Source: Ignavibacteria bacterium (GTDB lineage: Bacteria; Bacteroidota; Ignavibacteria; Kapaibacteriales; Kapaibacteriaceae). From it: a stretch of 64,000 bases of DNA. The notes beneath the pieces are model-generated. The model saw only the letters and a list, made by a program, of their open reading frames with translations. It searched no databases and was not told the origin of the DNA. Every line of letters starts with the position of its first letter. The stretch's first letter is position 1. The stretch is taken from the NCBI GenBank assembly GCA_016707005.1, contig JADJIQ010000005.1:186001-250000 (forward strand). The letters run 5' to 3'. This document shows positions 17,532 through 25,454 of the stretch, one piece after another. The translations under genes and the position numbers were made by a program.

Positions 17532-17609
17532 AAACAACGTTTAGAGCTAAGCCTCATTAAGGCGTCCTACATACATTTGCCGAATGGAATTTCAAAAAGA
17601 GAGGAATTG

Positions 17610-18476
17610 ATGTTGAAATCACTTCATAGGTCTTGGCGTACTATCTCTGGCCTGGATGCCTTCACAATTCTTCTCGTTGCACTAACCGCTGTTTACCTCG
17701 GAATTGAGGCCTCGATCTCTAGTGGACGCTACGCTAATGTCCTTAGGTCTTTCGATTGGCTGTTGCTCTTGATGCTTGTGATTGAATTCACCTGGAGAAC
17801 ACTTTCCGAGGGCCCACCATGGAAACAAATCAACAATCGTTTTCGAGGTCTTTCAATCGTAGGAAAGGCTAGGCAACTTGTTCCTCTGCAACAAGAGAAG
17901 GTTCCTTCTGTCGGCTTTGTCCATTCTACTATGTATGTCATCGATCTCATTGTTATCCCGCTGTATTTAGCCACCTTACTCGATTCTGTAACCCTAGACA
18001 TGCACGAGCTAACACTCATTCGCATGTTGCGCCTATTGGTTGTTGTGCGTGTCATCGACGTATCGCCGTTGCGAGACTTTGTTACAACGGTCCTACATTC
18101 CCTAAAGTCGGTGATGTATGCCTTAATTGTAATGGGTATCCACTTCTACATCTATGCAGTTGCAGGGACCTTTTTGTTTCGGAAGGCTGATCCGCAAGCC
18201 TTTGGCGACCTTCCGACGGCCTGCATTACTCTAATGCATGTCAACGGAGGCGAAGGTTTCACTTCGATTTTGACCGAACTGAATAAATACGGTGGCATCT
18301 ATGGGACGATCGGAACAGCGTACTTCAACTCCTACGTTTTTATTGGAGTGATTCTCCTGGTCGGGATCGTAACTGCTATGATCACGAATGATGTTTGGGA
18401 TCATCGCAACAAGGCTAATCACGATGCTCGCAACAGATTTCTAAGAGCAAGTTATCGCCATCGCAAGCGTCGATAA
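17610..18476 (+). CDS. Voltage-gated-type ion channel subunit with unusual pore
   Basis: A 288-residue protein with six hydrophobic segments in the S1-S6 arrangement of bacterial sodium-channel-like proteins (PF00520). S4 carries arginines at intervals (LTLIRMLRLLVVVRVIDVSPLRDF). The pore loop between S5 and S6 reads FGDLPTACITLMHVNGGEGF, where a TLESW-like filter would normally lie. The start is the ATG at 17610, with a GAGG site, rather than the upstream TTG. It stands alone, convergent with a nuclease gene. Ion selectivity is unknown. Confidence 0.7.
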   Translation: MLKSLHRSWRTISGLDAFTILLVALTAVYLGIEASISSGRYANVLRSFDWLLLLMLVIEFTWRTLSEGPPWKQINNRFRGLSIVGKARQLVPLQQEKVPSVGFVHSTMYVIDLIVIPLYLATLLDSVTLDMHELTLIRMLRLLVVVRVIDVSPLRDFVTTVLHSLKSVMYALIVMGIHFYIYAVAGTFLFRKADPQAFGDLPTACITLMHVNGGEGFTSILTELNKYGGIYGTIGTAYFNSYVFIGVILLVGIVTAMITNDVWDHRNKANHDARNRFLRASYRHRKRR

Positions 18477-18492
18477 GTTCGGGGCACTGCAA

Positions 18493-19002
18493 TCACTTCA
18501 CTACCCCCATCATCGTCGCGAATTTCGAGGCCTCGCTTGTCGGTTTACCAGCACTTCCCCGTATCACGCCCTTGATGCTCCACTCAGGCTGAGCTGCGTG
18601 GTGATTGTTCCTTAGGTCCGGATTCTTCAGTAGTGCAGCTTGAATCAAGAACCTTTCAATCTGACCTAGCACTTTGCGCGGCACTACCTTCTTTGCATTG
18701 TTAGGGGCTATGAAGAACATTACTGGTGTCCCCTTGATTCCTCGCGCAAACACTTCCTGATAATGATCTTGCTGGTGAGACCCCATACACTCACTATAGA
18801 ACGACTTTTTCGTCTTGCCCACATACCAAGCCTTGTGACCGCGTCCGGCCTTCATGGCAAACACGTAGCACCCTTGCTTTGAACCAACACTTTGGGGGAT
18901 TCCTTTGAGAAACGCGGCCTTCTCACTATTGTCAATGGTTCGAGCGGCTCCCTTGTTGGAACACTTGATTGTATATGGTCCGTAAACCTTTAGCTCCGTC
19001 AT
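18493..19002 (-). CDS. GIY-YIG-like nuclease domain protein
   Basis: A 169-residue protein with the GIY-YIG order: GCYVFAMKAGRGHKAWYVGKT near residues 43-64, a downstream glutamate helix (GQIERFLIQAALLKN) and an asparagine/histidine motif (LRNNHH). Catalytic-type residues (tyrosines, glutamate, asparagine) are present. It is probably a small endonuclease of a defence island. The ATG at 19002 follows GGGGGTTAC. The +strand leader CCCCCAAACAAAGT resembles that of the gene at 15175. Confidence 0.65.
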   Translation of the reverse strand: MTELKVYGPYTIKCSNKGAARTIDNSEKAAFLKGIPQSVGSKQGCYVFAMKAGRGHKAWYVGKTKKSFYSECMGSHQQDHYQEVFARGIKGTPVMFFIAPNNAKKVVPRKVLGQIERFLIQAALLKNPDLRNNHHAAQPEWSIKGVIRGSAGKPTSEASKFATMMGVVK

Positions 19003-19252
19003 GTAACCCCCAAACAAAGTAGTAACTGAATGCCTCGCCGTAGCCGGCAACATTGTCATAAGTCGGCAAGTAGTGTCACTCTGAGTAAATCGGCTTGCTT
19101 GCCTCTCTTCTAAAGTATGACGCTTTAACAGTTAGAATCAACATCAGCGTTCCTCTAAGAGGCCAATGGCGGCAAACACGCAAAGCCGGGACCATCCATC
19201 AACGTATTGGCCAGGCACTGGGCGCTGGAATAGAACACCTCTTTCCGGATCA

Positions 19253-19735
19253 CTAGCTGTCACTACCAGAGCTACCGCTCATAGCATGAAAAGCTACTAC
19301 TTGCCGGCACAACGAGACAAACTCCTCGTAGGACAGATCACCTTTGGCGTCGTTTGTTTTCCAACTGCAGATTCGGAAGGCGGCAGGCCCAGTTCCATCG
19401 CCGACATGATCCACGGTTGGTAGAAGCCCTAACCGGTGTTTGTACTTTCTGCGTTCTTTCTTCGATTCTTCATTATCATAGGTTCCAATCAGCTCCCAGC
19501 TGAGAGTCTCACCAGTATAGTCGTCTAAACCATTGGAGGCGCACACAGCCCTATGAATCTCCTCGAGATATTCTCGATTTGTTGATTCCATATTGTTGCG
19601 CTTTTTATCACGTCGAAGATGAATGGCAGCTTTGGCGCGTAGCCATTTTTGATACTTCGCATTATCAACGCGGCCATCAAGAAAGGAGGGCAAATCGTAT
19701 TTCGAACTACCACCACCATTGCGCTGTGCATTCAC
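19253..19735 (-). CDS. HNH-like endonuclease
   Basis: A 160-residue protein with a GTG start at 19735 after GGGAGTAAGC. The C-terminal half has DYTGETLSW, PTVDHVGDG and FRICSWKTNDAKGDLSYEEFVSLC, the arrangement of HNH nucleases, in which DH is the metal/catalytic pair and the N-D-K segment closes the motif. It lies between the GIY-YIG gene and the helicase-nuclease gene on the same strand. Confidence 0.65.
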   Translation of the reverse strand: MNAQRNGGGSSKYDLPSFLDGRVDNAKYQKWLRAKAAIHLRRDKKRNNMESTNREYLEEIHRAVCASNGLDDYTGETLSWELIGTYDNEESKKERRKYKHRLGLLPTVDHVGDGTGPAAFRICSWKTNDAKGDLSYEEFVSLCRQVVAFHAMSGSSGSDS

Positions 19736-19804
19736 GCTTACTCCCGCTGCTTAGTGAATATTCCTTTCTGATTCCTCGACATTGAGCTAGTTTATGTTCT
19801 GGAT

Positions 19805-21667
19805 TCAATGCGAAGACGTCAACCACTCCCTCGTCTCCTCGTCCTCGGAATACACCGTGCAGCTGATGCGTCCACGCGACATTAGCGTACGGTAGGTGTT
19901 CTTGATAAGGAGATCAGCCTTTTTTATTGCTGCCTTTGGGTCTTGCTTAAAGAGCGACTTGTACCCCCGCATGGAATTGTCATTTGATGAACGCTTCGTG
20001 GCGTCCGTAATGATCTTCCCGTTTCGAACAACGAGGTCCGGTCCAATTATGACTCCGATGTGGTCTAGTTCAAGGCCTTGACACGTATGGATACACCCAA
20101 CCTCAGAGACGGAGGTCTTTGACATGATCCACAGACTCCCCTCCTTGGATAGGTTCCACTTAGCCTTGAACAACCCATCATCGAGCACAATGTCGAATTT
20201 GCTTGCCTCCTTCTTGCTCTTCCAATCCCAACAGTACCCCGCAACCATGCGAGCTGAATTATTCTTCTTATTCAGTGCAACGATTCTTGTTCGTAGGTCA
20301 AGAGCACCGTTAGCTACTTCAAACGTGTATCGAGAATCACTTTTAGAGACATTGGCATTCGGCCTGATCTGAAGCAGATTGTCAAGCCATGCTATATACC
20401 CATCGGAACCTGCACATCGGAATTGCGATTCGAGCTTCATCTCGATGATATCAGCTCGATGTTCACGCGCCCAATGAATGATCTCCTCACGCGACCCAAT
20501 GTCCAGCCAATGAATGCGTTGGTCCTCATCTAAGAAGAAGACCGAGGTCTTAGCGCTATGAATGATCTCCTTGATCTGGTTCTCACCGAGGTTGCTATAG
20601 AGACCAGACTTCTCATTGAGTCGATGGGCTTCGTCCACGATCAAGGTATCAAACGTATTCTCCTCAACGTTGGTAAACCCACCAGAACCTACGAACATAT
20701 TCGAGATCCGACTCTTCGTCATCGATCCGGTTAGCAAGGCTTGGTACACGGCACGCGGTGCGCCATTCTTTGTGACGTACTTGCTGACCTGCCTCTTTGT
20801 GGTTGTTGCCACTAGTAGGTTGATCGCGACTACTGACTTCCCAGTTCCGGGACCACCATTAACGATCACTACCTTCTTCTTTCGCTTTCGTGCACCATTC
20901 AGCGGAGCAGCCGCATCGAGAGCCGCCTCGTAGACTACCTTCTGTTCATCGATAAGATTGAACTCTGCGTTCCCCTTTATCAAGGATGATAAATGGTCCA
21001 CGAGCCCCTTAGACGGGACGATCTTTCCTTTGGAAAGCACATATAACGCCTCCCCACTATCGCCCTTCCTGACGTGCTTCCTAATGAAGTCTCTGAGTTT
21101 CTGCGCATCATCGCGTAGAAATGCCGGCGCATCGTCGATATATGGCTTGTAGTGTTTTGAGAGGATGACTTCCGGCCGATCACAATTGTGTAGATAGGCA
21201 CAAGGCTTCAGACTGATGGGCTCTCTACGAACAGCCTCATTGTAATCCTCAAGCAGTGCTGCGTAGGACCATGCCTGATACGATGGGTGGGCTACCTCAC
21301 GTTCCGCTCCGCCGAGATAGGTGGAAACGATTGCATCCTTAGCTGTCCCTTGCACCTCACTCCACTGCTTGAGCTCTACGATCACGATCGTGCGCTCATT
21401 AGCTGAGTTGTAGCCGCTTACAATGAAGTCGATCCTTTTGCTTGTATTAGGAATCGAGTATTCGATAGCTATACCGGCATTAGAAGGGAGCTTACTATCA
21501 GCCATCACACGTTGCATACACTCCAGCGAGTTCTTCCATGACAACAACTCACTTCGGCTTACATTGATACCGATCTTAGCCTTCACAGCCGCCTTGATGA
21601 TCTCATCAATGCGGTTTGTGAAAACGTCTTCGAGGAAGGTTTTTGTTGTTTCGAGATAGACGATCAT
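19805..21667 (-). CDS. PD-(D/E)XK nuclease fused to DUF2075-type helicase
   Basis: A 620-residue protein. The N-terminal domain has RIDFIVSGY (D80) and IVIVELKQW (E98, K100), a PD-(D/E)XK nuclease. The helicase domain begins with Walker A GGPGTGKS (271-278), has a Walker B-type DTLIVDEAHRL near 340, and later helicase motifs (FQ-type SQFRCAGSDGYIAW, CIHTCQGLELDHIGVIIG). This DUF2075 family is related to Schlafen-type helicases and is frequent in defence islands. It lies downstream of the Abi-like gene but 169 bp away, so it probably has its own promoter. Confidence 0.8.
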   Translation of the reverse strand: MIVYLETTKTFLEDVFTNRIDEIIKAAVKAKIGINVSRSELLSWKNSLECMQRVMADSKLPSNAGIAIEYSIPNTSKRIDFIVSGYNSANERTIVIVELKQWSEVQGTAKDAIVSTYLGGAEREVAHPSYQAWSYAALLEDYNEAVRREPISLKPCAYLHNCDRPEVILSKHYKPYIDDAPAFLRDDAQKLRDFIRKHVRKGDSGEALYVLSKGKIVPSKGLVDHLSSLIKGNAEFNLIDEQKVVYEAALDAAAPLNGARKRKKKVVIVNGGPGTGKSVVAINLLVATTTKRQVSKYVTKNGAPRAVYQALLTGSMTKSRISNMFVGSGGFTNVEENTFDTLIVDEAHRLNEKSGLYSNLGENQIKEIIHSAKTSVFFLDEDQRIHWLDIGSREEIIHWAREHRADIIEMKLESQFRCAGSDGYIAWLDNLLQIRPNANVSKSDSRYTFEVANGALDLRTRIVALNKKNNSARMVAGYCWDWKSKKEASKFDIVLDDGLFKAKWNLSKEGSLWIMSKTSVSEVGCIHTCQGLELDHIGVIIGPDLVVRNGKIITDATKRSSNDNSMRGYKSLFKQDPKAAIKKADLLIKNTYRTLMSRGRISCTVYSEDEETREWLTSSH

Positions 21668-21836
21668 GCGGTCTCCCTTTCAACGAAAGTAATCAGGCGG
21701 CACTCATCGTATCAACTTGTATTGCCTGTGACTGCTCATACAATGTTCCCAATGTAATGTCTGGAGCGACCTGACAATGACGGTGTGATCACGAAGCATT
21801 GAGATGAAGCTATCTTGGTTCCTTGCCCAACGACAA

Positions 21837-22652
21837 CTAATCATCTCCGTCGGAATCATCAACCTTGTTGGGCCAGACGCCGGCCTTTGAAGAACGTCTC
21901 GTTCTCTCTTTCGTGTGATGATACTTCAACCGCACAGCTGTTGCCGTCCAAGTTGGGTCGTTGGCAGCAAATACAGTACTCGAATACTTGAATAACTGGT
22001 GCTGATAGGCAAACGCGGCTGTGTATGACCCTTTCTCGGAACGCGCAGCAAGTTCGACTCCTAGAAAGAGCGCCTCAAAAGGTGAAAGGTAGCCGCGAAG
22101 AATCTTGGCATACTGTCTCTGTTCTTGATAAGACTGATCTCCTGCATAACTAATTAATGTGTTAATGGCTCGGGACCATTCTCCATAGGATCGTTCAACA
22201 TTCATGCAATTGCAGTGAATCATAGACCAGTCAACTTTCTTTTCTGCATCGTGGGCACTAGTAATTACATACCCATATAGATATTCAAAGACACTTCGTC
22301 CGACAAGTGTCTTGGGAGGGTTAATGTTGGGTGTGATATAGCTTATACGGTCCACGGCATCATCATATCTTCTCAGCATCTCAAAAAAGTGCTCGAGTCT
22401 TAGCTGTCTTTGGCTTGTACGTAACTGGGCAACTGAAACAGCAACAACAAGTACGAGAGTTATCGACTGAAGGAGTATTGCGCCAACTCCGGATAACCAA
22501 GAGCCATATGAGTCCCATTTAGTCCACTCCTCTTTAACGATACCTGGCAATCCAATTGAGATTGTAAGAATGAGTACAAACACCACTATCATGATCACCA
22601 ATACTCTGGGCCTCAGGGTCCAAATACGATCCATCCAATCGAGAATGTTCAT
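21837..22652 (-). CDS. Putative abortive-infection-like membrane protein
   Basis: A 271-residue protein with two N-terminal transmembrane helices (PRVLVIMIVVFVLILTISI and LSGVGAILLQSITLVLVVAVS). A helical soluble domain follows, with conserved aromatic and charged residues, of the kind annotated as putative phage abortive infection protein (PutAbiC). The start has a GGAG site. It lies 24 bp after the Res gene, so it belongs to that operon. The assignment is by general layout and is tentative. Confidence 0.45.
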   Translation of the reverse strand: MNILDWMDRIWTLRPRVLVIMIVVFVLILTISIGLPGIVKEEWTKWDSYGSWLSGVGAILLQSITLVLVVAVSVAQLRTSQRQLRLEHFFEMLRRYDDAVDRISYITPNINPPKTLVGRSVFEYLYGYVITSAHDAEKKVDWSMIHCNCMNVERSYGEWSRAINTLISYAGDQSYQEQRQYAKILRGYLSPFEALFLGVELAARSEKGSYTAAFAYQHQLFKYSSTVFAANDPTWTATAVRLKYHHTKERTRRSSKAGVWPNKVDDSDGDD

Positions 22653-22676
22653 TACTAACTCCAATTAGCGAGAAAC

Positions 22677-25454
22677 TTACACCACCCTTTCAACCTCTGC
22701 CATGTCTCGAACCTCCACGGATCTCCACGTTCCCCAGCCACCGGCGGAATTCACGGCCTGTACCCAGAGATCGAGGGCAGCTTTCTTGGCCTTGCTTTCG
22801 TCGGTTGGTTCGCCCTTGATTTCCATGATAAGGGTTTCGCCGGAAGAGAGACGGACAAGGAAGTCTGGGATGTACCTTCTGCGCGACCCATTCCAGAGAT
22901 AGGTGATGTGGAAGTTGAGATGGTCGTTCTTGATCCAGGCGTTTACGTTGGGTGATACGTCGAGGTGGTTGGCGACGAAGGATTCCCAAGCGCCGTCGGT
23001 GACAACTTTGTTTGCGTGACACTTCTCAGTCTTTCGCGTTGGACGTGTGGTCCACCATGTACGCATGTTCGCCGTTGATCCGCGCGGATTCTGATCGTCA
23101 AACACACACTCAAGTGTCTCAACATTCTGCGCGTTGATGTACCGAACAAGATGCTGCACCACGCGGTCCATGCTTTGTCCAATGAGGATGCGACGTCGCA
23201 CGGGGTCCTCACCTGCGGGACCTAACACTCGTACCTTCTCGCTGGTAAGGAATTGTTCGGCTAATCGCACAAGCTGAATCAAAAGGTACTCTGGCCGACC
23301 AGCAAATACTCCGTCCATCTCAAGCCAAGCCTTCTTGGCTGCCTTGAAAACGAGTGTCTGGAACCGGAAGTCATCCGGAATCCTCGCAAGATCTACACTG
23401 GTCACTCGCGAGAAGTCCTCAGCACCTCCAAGGGCAGGTGCAAGCTCTGCCCGCACAACCACCTTTGATGGATCGATGATAAGGGGCTCTACATCATCCC
23501 ACATCACAACAAGTTCCGGACGTACCACGTGCTCCACACGTAAAACGTTCGGCCAAACGATCTCGAATTCTGCGCGGTCGTTGAGCGACTCTATCTGGTG
23601 CGATTCCTTGGGTGGCGGTGGTGCATCGCCCCCTTCACTCTCTCGCTCAAAAATGGTGAGTGGTACACCGAACACGTTAACGTATTCTGGCTTAAAGAAT
23701 CCGGTTTCTTCGTCGATCTCGTATGACACACGACGCAAACCTCTGCCGATCACTTGTTCGCACAGGAGCTGACTGGAGAAAGCTCGCAGACCCATGATGT
23801 GGGTTACGTTCTTTGCATCCCATCCCTCACTCAGCATTGCTACGGAGATAACACTTTGTAGGTCTTGCCCAGCCTTGCGCTGACGTCCAACTGTATCCAC
23901 GAGTTCACGCAACAACTCTTCCTTCTTCATTCCAAGGAGTCGCTCCTTAGCATCGATAGGAATGTCCGTTGCCTCAATGATATTCTTGAGTCGCTGTTCG
24001 TAGTCTTTGTCAGTCGAAGCCGATTCACCGATCTCGGCCTTTTCAAGTACCCTGCTATCTACACGCAACGTTTGATGCGGCGATGTGAGTTCAGGAATGA
24101 GTGCATCTCCTGAATTCAGATAGTGCTCGATGCGAGCTGCGGTCTCTGTGCGATTGCACACCGTAAGCATCACCGGCGGCACATTCTGTCCGGCACTCTT
24201 CCACGCCTTCTTTGCCTCTCGCCAATCATGTGCAAGCAGGGCATAGGCCTGCTGCACCAACAACGGCAATGCCTCGTGTGGGAGTGCTCCTCTACGGTTG
24301 AGGTCTTCGCCAACCTCAGGCTCTCGATAGAGATGATAGAGCTTGGGTTTTAGGGTCTTCGTATCGGGGATCACACCATCACGCACGACAACGCGTGGGG
24401 TCTTCACAAGTCCGGCCTCGATGGCATCATTCAAACCAAAGTCAGACACGATCCATGAGAAGAGCGCCTGGTCTTGGGCCTTCTTGCCCGACGGAACGAA
24501 TGGCGTGGCTGTGAGATCGAAACAACGATTGATACGGAGTTGACCGTGGATACGGTCGAGTCCTTCAATCCACTTCGTTGATTCTTCCACATCGATCCCC
24601 GCCTCCGATGCTGCCTTCTTCATCGACTTGTCATCCTGCGCAAACCGGTATGCATGGTGCGCCTCATCGTTGATGACAATGATGTCCTTATGAGCTGCAA
24701 GGGGGCCAAGCACTCGCCGTACAAATGCCTTATCACTCTCCTGCCCCTTCTTAACAACGGATCTCTCAGACTGTTTGAGTGGCATCAATGAATGCCAATT
24801 CTCATTGAGGATCACAGCGCCGTTGAGTTTCTGACGCATGGCTGCAGTAGGACAAAGAACGAACTCATCGTAAACGTTCCGTTCATCGCCGGGCATAAGA
24901 ACTTGAAGTCGGTCACGCACGGTGATCCCAGGCGCAACGATGAAGATGGCCTTGGAGAACCTCTTCGTTTCGCGCGGGAACATCATGGCATTGAGCGCTT
25001 GCCAGGTGATGATCATGCCCATGAGTGTGGTCTTGCCCGACCCCGTGGCCATCTTATTACAGATGCGATCGAACGGTCCGCCATCACCTGGGATGTTGAT
25101 CCCTTGTTTGGCATTTGCTGGACCTTCCACCCACCATATCAGAGTTTCAACCGCTTCGAGCTGGCAATAGTAGAACGGGTAAAGTCGATGTGAACGATCA
25201 TTCCAGTGCTCCAGCAACTCCCGCGTCACCGTTGTCACGTTCGGATACCCTTGCGCTCTCCATTCATCCACCCGCTCACGGATCTGATTCACAAGTACAA
25301 GCTCTTCTGACCGCCGGGTTCCCTTAACTGGGTCAAAGATCTCATAACTCGCAGGCCGTCTACCCTCAACGAGGTTGAATCGTACACCATCGTCAACCCA
25401 ATGTCGTGTGGGGACGGAGTACGGCGAGTTAATGATCAAGGATTTAGGTTTCAC
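22677..25454 (-). CDS. Type III-like restriction subunit (DEAD/DEAH helicase with C-terminal nuclease)
   Basis: A 925-residue protein. Motif I is MATGSGKT (136-142), motif II is NDEAHH (near 263), motif III is LTATPF, and motif VI is QVIGRGLRR. The C-terminus carries a PD-(D/E)XK nuclease (YIPDFLVRLSSGETLIMEIKGE). This is the layout of Res subunits of type III-like systems (BPTD_3080 type). A GTG start at 25454 lies inside the end of the AlbA_2 gene. With the Mod gene it makes a complete restriction and modification pair. Confidence 0.85.
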   Translation of the reverse strand: MKPKSLIINSPYSVPTRHWVDDGVRFNLVEGRRPASYEIFDPVKGTRRSEELVLVNQIRERVDEWRAQGYPNVTTVTRELLEHWNDRSHRLYPFYYCQLEAVETLIWWVEGPANAKQGINIPGDGGPFDRICNKMATGSGKTTLMGMIITWQALNAMMFPRETKRFSKAIFIVAPGITVRDRLQVLMPGDERNVYDEFVLCPTAAMRQKLNGAVILNENWHSLMPLKQSERSVVKKGQESDKAFVRRVLGPLAAHKDIIVINDEAHHAYRFAQDDKSMKKAASEAGIDVEESTKWIEGLDRIHGQLRINRCFDLTATPFVPSGKKAQDQALFSWIVSDFGLNDAIEAGLVKTPRVVVRDGVIPDTKTLKPKLYHLYREPEVGEDLNRRGALPHEALPLLVQQAYALLAHDWREAKKAWKSAGQNVPPVMLTVCNRTETAARIEHYLNSGDALIPELTSPHQTLRVDSRVLEKAEIGESASTDKDYEQRLKNIIEATDIPIDAKERLLGMKKEELLRELVDTVGRQRKAGQDLQSVISVAMLSEGWDAKNVTHIMGLRAFSSQLLCEQVIGRGLRRVSYEIDEETGFFKPEYVNVFGVPLTIFERESEGGDAPPPPKESHQIESLNDRAEFEIVWPNVLRVEHVVRPELVVMWDDVEPLIIDPSKVVVRAELAPALGGAEDFSRVTSVDLARIPDDFRFQTLVFKAAKKAWLEMDGVFAGRPEYLLIQLVRLAEQFLTSEKVRVLGPAGEDPVRRRILIGQSMDRVVQHLVRYINAQNVETLECVFDDQNPRGSTANMRTWWTTRPTRKTEKCHANKVVTDGAWESFVANHLDVSPNVNAWIKNDHLNFHITYLWNGSRRRYIPDFLVRLSSGETLIMEIKGEPTDESKAKKAALDLWVQAVNSAGGWGTWRSVEVRDMAEVERVV

